Counted from the stretch's first letter, positions 45,426 to 54,074 are shown. The stretch: DNA of 64,000 nt from an uncultured Ignavibacteriota bacterium (GCA_903884005.1 CAISDA010000088.1:62001-126000); one strand, 5' to 3'. The notes: generated by a model not told the origin, from the letters alone. A program made the numbers and translations.

Positions 45426-47048
45426 CTACACAGCCGCATCAGATTCAAGCGTGATCTTTATCAACGAGAATATGATGAATGCGAGCACGGTGGAAAAAAT
45501 CGGATATATTGGATCGAAGATAATCCTGAACGAAAAAAAGATCCAGATGGCGAAACCGATGATCCCGGCGATGAGAAGCATTGCAATGCAGAGCGTCCAT
45601 CTGATCCTAACGAATGTCGAGAACAATGCAAGAAAGAGGATCGAAAAGATGACGAACATCGTCGTGATTGAATCAATTTTCTTATATGCCGTATTCCTGA
45701 GCACACTGGAGATGATGTTCGCGGTGACAACCTTTGAATACGCGTCCGAAGATCCGATGTTATTCAGGCATTCCACAACAACGACTTTGCCGGCAAAAAA
45801 ATCTTTATACTTCATAAAATTCTGCAGGGTATCAGCATCAAGACAATCCTGTGGCATCACGCCCGGCTGCAACGGTTCGTGATACCAAACGCGATCCGGA
45901 TTATCTTCGCGCCGTCCCAAGCGGACATACCCACGTGTCGCGGTAACCGGTTGCGGCGGTAAGATCAGATGGAGATCGGAAAATGCAGTGCCATCGGAAG
46001 AAAGCGGAATCGTCAGGTCCTGAAGATGAAGCGCGTGTCCGTCGTTCACGAGCTCGCAGGTATCCGGTATGTTGAAATACTTTTGGGCCGCCACGATCGC
46101 GACATCGAGGTTGTATTTGGAGGGACCGGGGTCATGCCGAAATTTCGTGATCGGATACCAACGTACAATCGGCTTTATCATCAGCGTTAAGAAAGGCGAG
46201 TTCACATCACGCTCACTTGAATAGACAACATTCCGGCTCGACGCGCCACGAGAGAGGTCAGACCGCAACGGATTGAGTCGAACGACAGAATCACGTGCAT
46301 AATCCACACTCTGCGGGTGTATAAAACGATTCACCCAGATGACAATATCGAGCGATGCAATGTTCCGAAGAACGGCTATCGATGTGTCGCCTGGGAACAA
46401 TCCAGGAGGATTAAAAATCGATCCAGGGGATAAAGACGGCCAACCCGGCTCATCGGCCACAACTACTTTTGCACCGGCATTTTTCAGGTCTTTCGCGATC
46501 GTATAGATATCGTCGATGTACTTCAAATTATTATTGTCCACACTAGAGAGAATAAAATACCGGACCGGTTCATCTTTCAGATAGAGATCGTACCCACCCT
46601 GCACCCAATACCTTCCGTAGATCTGGTTGCCGAGAGTGCCCTTCATCCAGCGAAAACCAAGAAAAAACGTCTCTTTTTTATCGAAGACGCTCGTCGTTTC
46701 CAGGAATAGTATAAACAGATAGATCAGGAGACTCCATCCTCCAAGAAGCAGCCACTTCCGCTGCCTCATCGAGAATCTCTTCACAAAGATCCCCTTCACC
46801 GTACCAAGAATCCCACGATCGAGAAACGTCGCGATCCATGGAGAGGGATTGTTCGTCAATGTCAGCACATACAGACCAGAGAGAAAGATCTGATAGAACG
46901 CAATGGGCAGGATGATAAGCTGAATGGGCAGGTTCATAATCACATACAGTAGCCGCTGGAAATCAGGCTGCCTGTTAATGTAGATCGCCCAGACGATACA
47001 TAAGGCACCGGCGATACAACGTAATAGATATTGGACAGTTTTCTTCAT
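45426..47048 (-). CDS. CHASE2-like multi-pass membrane protein without output domain
   Basis: 540 residues from the ATG at 47048. About four helices at the N-terminus (CIAGALCIVWAIYI, LPIQLIILPIAFYQIFLSGL, and WLLLGGWSLLIYLFILFLE), then an extracytoplasmic domain (about 130-450) with YFILSSVDNNNLKYIDDIYT, NAGAKVVVADEP, and a late FFAGKVVVVECLN... region, and three or four C-terminal helices ending near the chain end. The order (sensor domain, then tandem helices) matches CHASE2, but no kinase, cyclase or regulator follows. GC content is visibly lower than in neighbours (30-40 percent in lines I counted), which suggests acquisition by transfer. The function is unknown. Confidence 0.62.
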   Translation of the reverse strand: MKKTVQYLLRCIAGALCIVWAIYINRQPDFQRLLYVIMNLPIQLIILPIAFYQIFLSGLYVLTLTNNPSPWIATFLDRGILGTVKGIFVKRFSMRQRKWLLLGGWSLLIYLFILFLETTSVFDKKETFFLGFRWMKGTLGNQIYGRYWVQGGYDLYLKDEPVRYFILSSVDNNNLKYIDDIYTIAKDLKNAGAKVVVADEPGWPSLSPGSIFNPPGLFPGDTSIAVLRNIASLDIVIWVNRFIHPQSVDYARDSVVRLNPLRSDLSRGASSRNVVYSSERDVNSPFLTLMIKPIVRWYPITKFRHDPGPSKYNLDVAIVAAQKYFNIPDTCELVNDGHALHLQDLTIPLSSDGTAFSDLHLILPPQPVTATRGYVRLGRREDNPDRVWYHEPLQPGVMPQDCLDADTLQNFMKYKDFFAGKVVVVECLNNIGSSDAYSKVVTANIISSVLRNTAYKKIDSITTMFVIFSILFLALFSTFVRIRWTLCIAMLLIAGIIGFAIWIFFSFRIIFDPIYPIFSTVLAFIIFSLIKITLESDAAV

Positions 47049-47453
47049 GCGATCCTCAGTGGAAACTGCGTTGGTTGATCTGTGTGCTTGCGGCACCCTG
47101 GTCGTCTTGCAACATACCGGCGACAAAATAATAGATATGCCGCTTGTAACGTTCATAAAGAACGCCTCCCGCCGAAATGTCGCCATTTCGTAGGCTGATA
47201 ACCAATTCTATGTCGGGGGAAGTATTCACAATGGTTTCATCTCTTTATATGATAGATGCACGAGAACGACAAAGATCGCTCAATATTCAATATATATTTT
47301 CCTGAAAGTCCGAATATCTGCCGACAGAGGCAAATACGGCATTATAACCTTTAATAGCACCTACTATTTATATACGCGGTCTACGCACATCTAAAATTTC
47401 GTGACAAGTACGCTTTTTGCCCATATATTACTTTTAAAATGGAGAATTTCTAC
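47049..47453. promoter_or_regulatory. AT-rich divergent intergenic region between CHASE2-like gene and hicB
   Basis: About 400 bases with no supported gene. It separates the leftward CHASE2-like gene from the rightward hicB gene and should contain both promoters. The right half is strongly AT-rich (for example ATATATATTTTCC near 47290 and CCATATATTACTTTTAAA just before hicB). An open frame that continues the CHASE2-like gene upstream to 47186 has no ribosome-binding site and looks non-coding. Confidence 0.4.
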
Positions 47454-47666
47454 ATGACCCGATCATTCAATGTGATAATAGAAAAAGACGAGGATGGGTA
47501 TTTTGTCGCCACAGTCCCCTCACTGCGAGGATGCCATACGCAGGCAAAATCTTTGGACAAGTTGATGGAACGGACGAAGGAAGCAATAGGACTCTGCCTT
47601 TCAGTCGAGGAAGATATCTCTGAAAATGAATTCATCGGTGTCCAGCGTTTGGCTGTTTCCGTATGA
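47454..47666 (+). CDS. hicB: HicB-type antitoxin
   Basis: 70 residues, started at the ATG at 47454 because GGAG lies nine bases before it; an ATG at 47439 has no such site. RNase H-like HicB fold: FNVIIEKDEDGYFVATVPSL, GCHTQAKSLDKLMERTKEAI, and GLCLSVEED. HicB neutralises the mRNA-cleaving toxin HicA. This copy lacks the C-terminal DNA-binding domain found in long HicB proteins. Its TGA overlaps the ATG of a hicA remnant, as in intact hicBA loci. Confidence 0.85.
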   Translation: MTRSFNVIIEKDEDGYFVATVPSLRGCHTQAKSLDKLMERTKEAIGLCLSVEEDISENEFIGVQRLAVSV

Positions 47667-47737
47667 GTACACTTCCTCCTCTTACGGGCAAAGTTCTCAT
47701 AAAGGCATTGAAGAAAGCCGGATTCAAAGATAAATGA
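47663..47737 (+). pseudogene. hicA: hicA toxin remnant, truncated after 24 codons
   Basis: Starts with an ATG that overlaps the hicB stop (ATGA). The 24-residue product MSTLPPLTGKVLIKALKKAG plus FKDK matches the conserved first helix of HicA (LPxLTGKxxIKALxKAGF) and then stops. The diagnostic G-S-H-x-x-x motif with the catalytic His is absent, and I could not find it in the other frames downstream. The toxin is therefore probably dead and the antitoxin is an orphan. A premature stop or 3' deletion would both explain it. Confidence 0.75.
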
Positions 47738-47794
47738 AATTATCTTCTTCTGTACCCTGAGTGGGGCGCACACGGGCTGGTGTGAACAAACAGC

Positions 47795-47828
47795 ATGGGC
47801 TCCGTACACGATCGTGTACGGAGCCCAT
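47795..47828. terminator. Perfect 34-bp palindrome between converging genes
   Basis: ATGGGCTCCGTACACGA reads the same on both strands around the central GATC, giving a 15-bp stem with a GATC loop. It lies between the hicA remnant (plus) and the M13 peptidase gene (minus). On the minus strand GCTGTTTGTTC follows, so it could end M13 transcripts; a two-way terminator or a protein-binding palindrome are alternatives. A second 14-bp perfect palindrome CGCCGCATGCGGCG is at 47844-47857. Confidence 0.55.
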
Positions 47829-47861
47829 TGAGGTACATGTCATCGCCGCATGCGGCGCGAG

Positions 47862-49910
47862 TTAGTTCCAGATTCTGGCACGTTCCGTTGTCGGGCGGAC
47901 GGCGGTATCGCCGGCCGAGCAGCCGAATGCATCTTCGAATTCCTTCAAATTGGACAGGGGGCCGAGCACGCGGAAATTACCGGGCGAGTGCGGATCTGTT
48001 TTCACCTGCAGGCGAAGCGCTTCGGGGCGCGAATTTTTACGCCACACCTGAGCCCACGAAAGGAAGAATCGCTGTTCGGGTGTGTATCCGTCTATCACTC
48101 CCGGTTTTCCTTTTGCCGTGAACGCCTTTTGCAGCGCGGCATAGGAGATCGAGAGACCGCCGAGATCGGCAATATTCTCGCCGAGTGTAAGTTTGCCGTC
48201 GAGGTGAAGCGAGTCGATCGCAACGTACGCGTCGAATTGTTTCTTCACGGCATCGGCGCGTTCGTCAAAGCGTTTTTTCACATCGGGCGTCCACCAGTCT
48301 TTCATGTTGCCTTCCGCATCGTATTTGCATCCCTGATCATCGAATCCGTGCGTCAGTTCATGACCGATGACGGCGCCGATACCGCCGTAGTTCACGGCAT
48401 CGTCAGCGTCGGCATTAAAGAAGGGAGGCTGCAGGATGGCGGCCGGGAACACGATCTCGTTCTTTGCGGGATTGTAATATGCATTCACGGTCGAGGGGGA
48501 CATTCCCCATTCGTTGCGGTCGATCGGCGTGCCTAACTTCGCGAATTCGCGGCGGCCTTCAAATTCGTTCGCACGGAGCGTGTTCATGACATACGAGTCG
48601 CGTGTAACGGCAAGATCAGAATAATCGCGCCATTTATCGGGATATCCGATCTTCACGGCGAACGCAGACAGTTTCACGAGCGCCGCTTTTTTCGTGGCGT
48701 CGTCCATCCACTCGATCGTCGTGACGCGATCGCGGAATGCGGCGATAAGGTTGTTCACCATTTCCAGCGCGCGGGCTTTCGCCGTCGGGCTGAATGTTTT
48801 CTGAACAAAGAGCTGGCCGAGCGCTTCGCCCAGCGCGCCGTTGGTCGAACCCAGGATGCGTTTCCAGCGGGGCTGCAATTCTTTTGCACCGGTCATGACC
48901 GTGCCGTAGAATCGGAAGTTTTCGTTGACGAACGGCGAGCTCAATTTCGACGCGGTCGAACGGATCACGTTCCAGCGCATGTATGCTTTCCAATCGGCGG
49001 TCGGCACATCTTTCAGCATCGCACTCACTTCCTTCAGGAAGTCCGGCTGGCTCACGTTGATCTCGCCGGGATTCGGCACGTTCATCGCCGCGAAATATTT
49101 ATTCCAATCGAATGCAGGCGCGAGCGCCTTCACCGATGCAAGCGGCATCTTGTGGTACACTTTTTCGGGATCGCGCCGATCGACGCGTGACATCGAGGCA
49201 TTCGCCAGGCGTGTTTCCATCGACATGACCGTTGCGGCAATGGCGCGGGCGGAAGAGGGATTCTCGCCCATGAACCGGAACATCGCGGCGATATGTTTCA
49301 CATATTCATCGCGGATCTTTTTCGAACGGTCATCGTCCTTGGTGTAATAATCGCGGTCCGGAAGGCCGAGTCCGCTCTGATTCAGTTCGAGGATGTAGGA
49401 GGTGCTGTTCTTCGCATCCTGATCGACGCCGCTGTTGAACGCCGCATTGATGCCCATTACATGCAGACGCGTGATCATTTTCTGGATGCCTGCCGCGTCG
49501 TTCACGGCATTGATGTCCGAAAATATTCCGCTCAAGGGGGCGATGCCGTCTTTTTCAATTTTCGCGCTGTCCATGCCGGCGGCATAAAAATCGCCGATCT
49601 TCTGACTGACGCTGCCCTTGGGTGCTTTCGTGTTGGCTGCGGCCTGATCTAAAATTTCATGGATGACAATATTGTTTTTTTCCGTCAGTTCGTTGAAGCT
49701 GCCCCACTGGCTGTAGGCGGCGGGAACCGGGTTGTGTGTGATCCAGCCGCCGTTGGCGAATTGATAAAAATCCTGGCAGGGCTTCACAGCTTTATCCAAA
49801 TTGGCAACATCCAACGAGGGTGAAACGCTCGCCGGTGCCGGTTGTTGTGAGAACAGCGATGCCGTTGCAACACACAGCACTGCGACGATTGGTAGAAATT
49901 TCTGAAACAT
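47862..49910 (-). CDS. M13-family metallopeptidase (neprilysin/PepO-like), exported
   Basis: 682 residues with a signal peptide (VAVLCVATASLFSQQ). N-terminal M13 domain (about 35-430) and C-terminal catalytic domain. NAYYNPAKNEIVFPAAIL binds substrate; the zinc site is HELTH at 517-521 with Glu578 in ENIADLGG. Members cleave oligopeptides at hydrophobic residues. The family end CxxW is replaced by RARIWN. It should act in the periplasm or on the surface. The gene stands alone, with a palindromic terminator candidate after it. Confidence 0.96.
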   Translation of the reverse strand: MFQKFLPIVAVLCVATASLFSQQPAPASVSPSLDVANLDKAVKPCQDFYQFANGGWITHNPVPAAYSQWGSFNELTEKNNIVIHEILDQAAANTKAPKGSVSQKIGDFYAAGMDSAKIEKDGIAPLSGIFSDINAVNDAAGIQKMITRLHVMGINAAFNSGVDQDAKNSTSYILELNQSGLGLPDRDYYTKDDDRSKKIRDEYVKHIAAMFRFMGENPSSARAIAATVMSMETRLANASMSRVDRRDPEKVYHKMPLASVKALAPAFDWNKYFAAMNVPNPGEINVSQPDFLKEVSAMLKDVPTADWKAYMRWNVIRSTASKLSSPFVNENFRFYGTVMTGAKELQPRWKRILGSTNGALGEALGQLFVQKTFSPTAKARALEMVNNLIAAFRDRVTTIEWMDDATKKAALVKLSAFAVKIGYPDKWRDYSDLAVTRDSYVMNTLRANEFEGRREFAKLGTPIDRNEWGMSPSTVNAYYNPAKNEIVFPAAILQPPFFNADADDAVNYGGIGAVIGHELTHGFDDQGCKYDAEGNMKDWWTPDVKKRFDERADAVKKQFDAYVAIDSLHLDGKLTLGENIADLGGLSISYAALQKAFTAKGKPGVIDGYTPEQRFFLSWAQVWRKNSRPEALRLQVKTDPHSPGNFRVLGPLSNLKEFEDAFGCSAGDTAVRPTTERARIWN

Positions 49911-50029
49911 GGGAATTCCCTTCTATTATAGTAATGGAGCCTGAACTTGACACCGCTCAATATACGGAAATATTCCCGTGAAGTTGCAGAATCGCACGAG
50001 AAAAATAAATTAATCGGGTGGTCAGGGTG

Positions 50030-51028
50030 CTAAAATAATTTTTTCTTTCGGAAGGCGAACAGCATGAAGCCGGCCACGAGGATCATGGCGGCGATGGTGC
50101 CGAGGAATCCGTATTCCCATTCGGAGCCGGGAATGTATTTGAAATTCATGCCGAACAGCCCCGTGATGACGCTCATCGGCAGAAATATCGTGGAAATGAT
50201 CGTGAGCACCTTCATGATCTGGTTCAGATTGTTGGACGTGACGGAGAGGTATGCATCGAGCAGGCCCGATGTGATATCGCGGTACGTGTCCGCAACATCG
50301 GTCATGCGGACAAGATGGTCGTAGACATTCCGGTAGTAGATCATTTCCTCGCGCGTGATGAGCGAGAACTCTCCGCGAGAGAGGCGATTGAGCATTTCGC
50401 GCTGATAGGTGGCCACGCGCCGGATCGTCATGATATTTTTTTTGATGCGCAGGATGCGCGCCATCGTGCGCTGCGAGGCCGAACCGAACACTTCCAATTC
50501 GATCTCGTCGATCTCATCGTCCAGGGATTCGAGCAGCGGCGCATAGTCGTCCACGATCTTGTCGATGATCAGATGGAACAGGAAATCAGGTCCGCGCGAT
50601 AATGTCTGTGCATTTTTTTGACACAGTTCGTCTGCAAACCGTATGCCTTCGAGCTTCGTATAATGGTGTGTCACGAGCACGCGTTCGGTGATGAAGGCGC
50701 TGAGCTGCACGGACGTGATATCCGCGTGTTCGATGAGGCGGTCGGTGGCGAACCGGGTTTCGACCGGATTGAAAATAATGAAGAGGTATGAGCCGAAGTC
50801 CTCGACCTTCGGCAGATGGGGGGCGTCCTCGCGCCTGGCGCGCTGGCAATCTTCGATGGCGAGAGGGTGAAAGTCGAAGAGCGACACCAGCACGGTTTCT
50901 TCTTCGGCTTCGGTGGGGTCCAGAAGATCGACCCACAGGACGCCATCGACGTCGCGCGCCGCGCTTGCGAGCTCTTTCATGGACAGGGCGTGAAGCACAC
51001 CCTCGCGCAGGTACTGTGCAGTGATCAT
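50030..51028 (-). CDS. corA: CorA-family magnesium/cobalt channel
   Basis: 332 residues, started at the ATG at 51028 (MITAQYLREGVLH). Large cytoplasmic N-domain (residues 1-230), long stalk helix, and two C-terminal membrane helices joined by a loop with the selectivity motif GMN at 293-295 in GLFGMNF; the chain ends in a basic KKKLF. Forms a pentameric Mg2+ (or Co2+/Ni2+) channel gated by intracellular Mg2+. Length typical (about 320-350). The last helix loop carries acidic YIPGSEWE as in the family. Confidence 0.95.
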   Translation of the reverse strand: MITAQYLREGVLHALSMKELASAARDVDGVLWVDLLDPTEAEEETVLVSLFDFHPLAIEDCQRARREDAPHLPKVEDFGSYLFIIFNPVETRFATDRLIEHADITSVQLSAFITERVLVTHHYTKLEGIRFADELCQKNAQTLSRGPDFLFHLIIDKIVDDYAPLLESLDDEIDEIELEVFGSASQRTMARILRIKKNIMTIRRVATYQREMLNRLSRGEFSLITREEMIYYRNVYDHLVRMTDVADTYRDITSGLLDAYLSVTSNNLNQIMKVLTIISTIFLPMSVITGLFGMNFKYIPGSEWEYGFLGTIAAMILVAGFMLFAFRKKKLF

Positions 51029-51122
51029 AGGAAAGAGTATTGTCGAATATTCTTGGCGAGCTAACAGCACGTCCAACACGGCGTCAACAGATATTTCATG
51101 CGTTCTGCGGGGAGACACGCAC

Positions 51123-51150
51123 GCCGCCCGGGATGCCGGGCGGTATTTTT
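51123..51150 (+). terminator. Plus-strand terminator with no known plus-strand gene before it
   Basis: CCGCCCGG and CCGGGCGG form an 8-bp perfect stem around GATG, followed by TATTTTT on the plus strand. Both flanking genes (corA and nfnB) run on the minus strand, so no coding transcript reaches it. It may end a small RNA or an antisense transcript arising near the corA start. Confidence 0.5.
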
Positions 51151-51158
51151 CTGCGCGC

Positions 51159-51223
51159 TTAAGCAACCAACAGAAACTCGCACCGCTTCGCGGTGCAGGC
51201 GAGCTGACAGCTCACCCTACACG
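51159..51223. repeat. Family 1 repeat, short copy after nfnB
   Basis: Reads TTAAGCAACCAACAGAAACT, hairpin GCACCGC / GCGGTGC, hairpin AGGCGAGCT / AGCTCACCC with loop GAC (one arm mismatch), and CTACACG. It lacks the far ATGCAACGG-GTTACTT half. It lies between the nfnB stop and the corA start, 50 bases from the stop. Confidence 0.8.
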
Positions 51224-51272
51224 TGCCTTGAAGATGTTTCGGTTGAGCTGCTCCTGGTGAAAATACCGCCGC

Positions 51273-52694
51273 TTATTTTGACCGGAGGTACTCGTCGATG
51301 GAGGCGGCGGCTTCTTTGCCGGCACCCATGGCCTTGATCACCGTTGCCGCGCCGATGACGATATCGCCGCCGGCCCACACGCCTTCGCGGGAGGTTTTTC
51401 CGAACCCGTCGGCGATGATGTTCCCGTATTTGTTGGTGGTCAATCCCGGCGTCGTCTTATTGATGAGCGGATTCGAGCCGTTGCCGATGGCAATGATCGC
51501 CGCACCGACCTCCAGAATGAACTCGCTCCCCTTCACCGGAACGGGCTTGCGCCTGCCCGATGCATCGGGTTCGCCCAATTCCATGCGCTGGCATTCCATG
51601 CCGGTGAGCCAACCCTCTGCGCCGACGAACTTTGTGGGATTGGTGAGGAGCAGAAATTCGACACCCTCCTGTTCGCCGTGATGAATTTCCTCTTTCCGCG
51701 CCGGCATCTCGGCGAGCGACCGGCGGTACACGATCGACACTTTCTCCGTCCACGGCAGCCGCTTCGCCGTGCGCGCGGAGTCCATTGCCGTGTTGCCGCC
51801 GCCGATGACAGCCACGTGCGTGGCCATCGGCACGGGAGTATCGGAAAGGTTCGGGAAGACGAATCCCTTCATAAGGTTCACGCGCGTCAGGAATTCGTTC
51901 GCCGAATAGACGCCGTTCAAATTCTCTCCCGGAATGCCCATGAAGTACGGGAGCCCTGCGCCCGATCCGATGAACACAGCATCGAAGCCGTCCTCTTCCA
52001 TCAGTTCGTCGATCGTCCGTGTCATGCCGACGACAAAATCGCACTCGATCTTCACGCCGAGTTTTCGCAGGTAATCCACTTCCGCATCCACAATATTCTT
52101 GGGAAGCCGGAATTCGGGAATGCCATAGACAAGCACGCCGCCGGCCTTGTGCAGTGCTTCATAGATCGTGACATCGTGGCCTTTCTTCGCCAGATCGCCC
52201 GCGCACGTCAGTCCGGCGGGGCCTGCGCCGATGATCGCCACTTTTTTTCCGGTCGCTGCGGGAATGGGCGGAATCGTCACGACGCCAGAGGCACGCTCCC
52301 AATCGGCGACGAAGCGCTCAAGGCGTCCGATGGCGACGGGTTCATTCTTCCCGCCGATGACGCACACGGCCTCGCATTGGTCTTCCTGCGGACAGACGCG
52401 TCCGCACACGGCGGGGAGCGCATTGGTCTCTTTGAGCGTCTGTGCGGCGAGGGAAAAATTTCCCATTGCGACATGAAAGATGAAGTCGGGAATTTTAACA
52501 TTCACCGGGCAGCCGGCAACGCATTTCGGATTTTTACATTGAAGACAGCGGTCGGCTTCTTCCATCGCTGTTTCGGGGGTGAATCCAAGCGGCACTTCTA
52601 AAAAGTTCTGCGCTCGCACGGCCGGTTCCTGTTCCGGCATGTCATGACGCGGAATTTTCATCCGGTCCTTGTTCGATAATTTAATTTTTTCCAT
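51273..52694 (-). CDS. NADPH-dependent flavoprotein subunit (NfnB/GltD/SudA family)
   Basis: 473 residues, started at the ATG at 52694 (MEKIKLSNKDRMKIPRHD). N-terminal Fe-S domain with CLQCKNPKCVAGCPV (two [4Fe-4S] clusters); FAD motif VAIIGAGPAGLTCAGDLAKKG; NADP motif VAVIGGGNTAMDSARTAKR; and C-terminal WAGGDIVIGAATVIKAM. Taken alone this could be GltD, the small glutamate synthase subunit; the adjacent NfnA-type gene at 52761, read first in the same direction, makes NfnAB (ferredoxin:NADP oxidoreductase that couples NADH) or SudAB more likely. No gltB is nearby. Confidence 0.9.
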   Translation of the reverse strand: MEKIKLSNKDRMKIPRHDMPEQEPAVRAQNFLEVPLGFTPETAMEEADRCLQCKNPKCVAGCPVNVKIPDFIFHVAMGNFSLAAQTLKETNALPAVCGRVCPQEDQCEAVCVIGGKNEPVAIGRLERFVADWERASGVVTIPPIPAATGKKVAIIGAGPAGLTCAGDLAKKGHDVTIYEALHKAGGVLVYGIPEFRLPKNIVDAEVDYLRKLGVKIECDFVVGMTRTIDELMEEDGFDAVFIGSGAGLPYFMGIPGENLNGVYSANEFLTRVNLMKGFVFPNLSDTPVPMATHVAVIGGGNTAMDSARTAKRLPWTEKVSIVYRRSLAEMPARKEEIHHGEQEGVEFLLLTNPTKFVGAEGWLTGMECQRMELGEPDASGRRKPVPVKGSEFILEVGAAIIAIGNGSNPLINKTTPGLTTNKYGNIIADGFGKTSREGVWAGGDIVIGAATVIKAMGAGKEAAASIDEYLRSK

Positions 52695-52760
52695 ACACAA
52701 CACTTTGTCCGTTCAAAAAAAATAATGACCGCCCTTCATGGGCGTTCTACCCAAGGCCTA

Positions 52761-53621
52761 TCACCACGCTGCAGTCTCACGCTGTTCCTGAGCCTTGCAC
52801 AGCTTATCAAAAATTTCCATCGACAATTTTTCCTGGGGGGAATACATTTTCTGGCGCGCCACGAGCAGATCGAAATCCACTTTGTGAGCGTCGAACTCCG
52901 GTCCGTCCACGCAGGCGAACTGTACCGAGTCTCCCACCATCACGCGGCAGGCTCCGCACATTCCGGTGCCGTCCATCATGATCGGATTGAGGCTGACGAG
53001 CGTCTCGACGTCCGAGGCGCGGGTGAGTTCGGCGACAGCCTTCATCATCACCACCGGGCCGATGGCGAGCACGACATCCATCGCTTCGTGTGTTGTGAGC
53101 ATCTTTTTCAGGATCGTGGTCACGAAGCCTTTTGTGCCGCAGCTTCCGTCGTCGGTCGCAATGCGCACCTCGTCGGAAGCCGCGCGCATTTCGTCTTCCA
53201 TAATGAGCAGTTCCTTCGAGCGAGCACCGATGATCGAAATGGTTCTATTGCCGATGCGTTTGTGCGCGCGCACGATCGGGTGGATCGCCGCAATGCCGAA
53301 TCCGCCTCCGAGCGCCACGAGTGTCTTTCCTTTTTCGACATGGCTCGGTATTCCCAGCGGACCGACCACATCGAGGAGCGCATCGCCGGCCTTCATCTGG
53401 CTCATGATCGTTGTCGTCTTGCCGATCGCCTGCACATAGAGCGTGATCGTGCCCGAAATCGGATCCCAATCCGCCAGCGTGATGGGAATCCGCTCTCCGT
53501 CATCAATAAGCCGAAGGATCACAAATTGCCCCGCCTTTGCCTTGCGCGCGACGTTGGGCGCGTTGATCACATACCGGTATACCTTTGCGGCCAGATCGTT
53601 TTTTTCGAGAATCGTAAACAT
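52761..53621 (-). CDS. NfnA/SudB-type FAD/NAD-binding reductase subunit
   Basis: 286 residues. FAD-binding domain (residues 1-95: AKAGQFVILRLIDDGERIPIT), NAD-binding domain with LVALGGGFGIAAIHPI, and a C-terminal [2Fe-2S] site DGTGMCGACRVMVG with a further Cys in FACVDGPEFDAHKVD. This family comprises dihydroorotate dehydrogenase electron-transfer subunits and NfnA; the C-terminal motif with FACVDGPEFD is the NfnA/SudB form. Together with NfnB it can balance NADH, NADPH and reduced ferredoxin. AAGGA precedes the ATG. A weak 5-bp stem with a T-rich tail lies between the two genes (52728-52746). Confidence 0.92.
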   Translation of the reverse strand: MFTILEKNDLAAKVYRYVINAPNVARKAKAGQFVILRLIDDGERIPITLADWDPISGTITLYVQAIGKTTTIMSQMKAGDALLDVVGPLGIPSHVEKGKTLVALGGGFGIAAIHPIVRAHKRIGNRTISIIGARSKELLIMEDEMRAASDEVRIATDDGSCGTKGFVTTILKKMLTTHEAMDVVLAIGPVVMMKAVAELTRASDVETLVSLNPIMMDGTGMCGACRVMVGDSVQFACVDGPEFDAHKVDFDLLVARQKMYSPQEKLSMEIFDKLCKAQEQRETAAW

Positions 53622-53672
53622 GCACTGTCCTTCTGAACGTGAAACTCCTGAAATAACCGGAACCTCCGGTTG

Positions 53673-54074
53673 TTATGCCACTGTATCCTGTTCGATGTCC
53701 TTCAGGTGTACATTAAGAGCATCGACAGAAATTTTAATTTCTCTAATGGTAAAGATGAGCGATACAGCCATGAGCACGAGACTTCCTCCGAACATCACCT
53801 GAGCGGCCGTCGTGCTTCCGACGAACAGCAGGAACATGGCGATGACGCAGCACAGCAGGCTGACAATGCCGAACCCCTGCATGTCGCGTATGAGATAGAC
53901 GCGGCTTCGGAGGCTTTCAATTTGGGTGATGATGCGCGGATCGGGCTGCCGCTGGTACTGGACTTTCAGATCGCGTATCAATGCCGCCAGGGCGAGGAAT
54001 CTGTTCGTATATGCCAGGAGCAGCAGCGAAATTGCCGGAAACAGCAGTGCCGGCGTTGTGATGTTGAGTTCCAT
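53673..54074 (-). CDS. DUF2721-type small membrane protein
   Basis: 133 residues, started at the ATG at 54074 (MELNITTPALLFPAISLLLL). One N-terminal helix, a charged cytoplasmic stretch (LIRDLKVQYQRQPDPRIITQ), then two more helices (GFGIVSLLCCVIAMFLLFVG and QVMFGGSLVLMAVSLIF). This layout and the RxxxxR motif resemble DUF2721; no function is known for the family. It lies downstream of nothing on its strand and divergent from tex, with a 278-base gap that should hold both promoters. Confidence 0.75.
   Translation of the reverse strand: MELNITTPALLFPAISLLLLAYTNRFLALAALIRDLKVQYQRQPDPRIITQIESLRSRVYLIRDMQGFGIVSLLCCVIAMFLLFVGSTTAAQVMFGGSLVLMAVSLIFTIREIKISVDALNVHLKDIEQDTVA

Noticed and set aside
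52728-52746. A terminator between the two nfn genes
   Set aside because: The stem is only five pairs and the T-run is several bases away; the genes are likely co-transcribed, so it is noted in the gene entry only.
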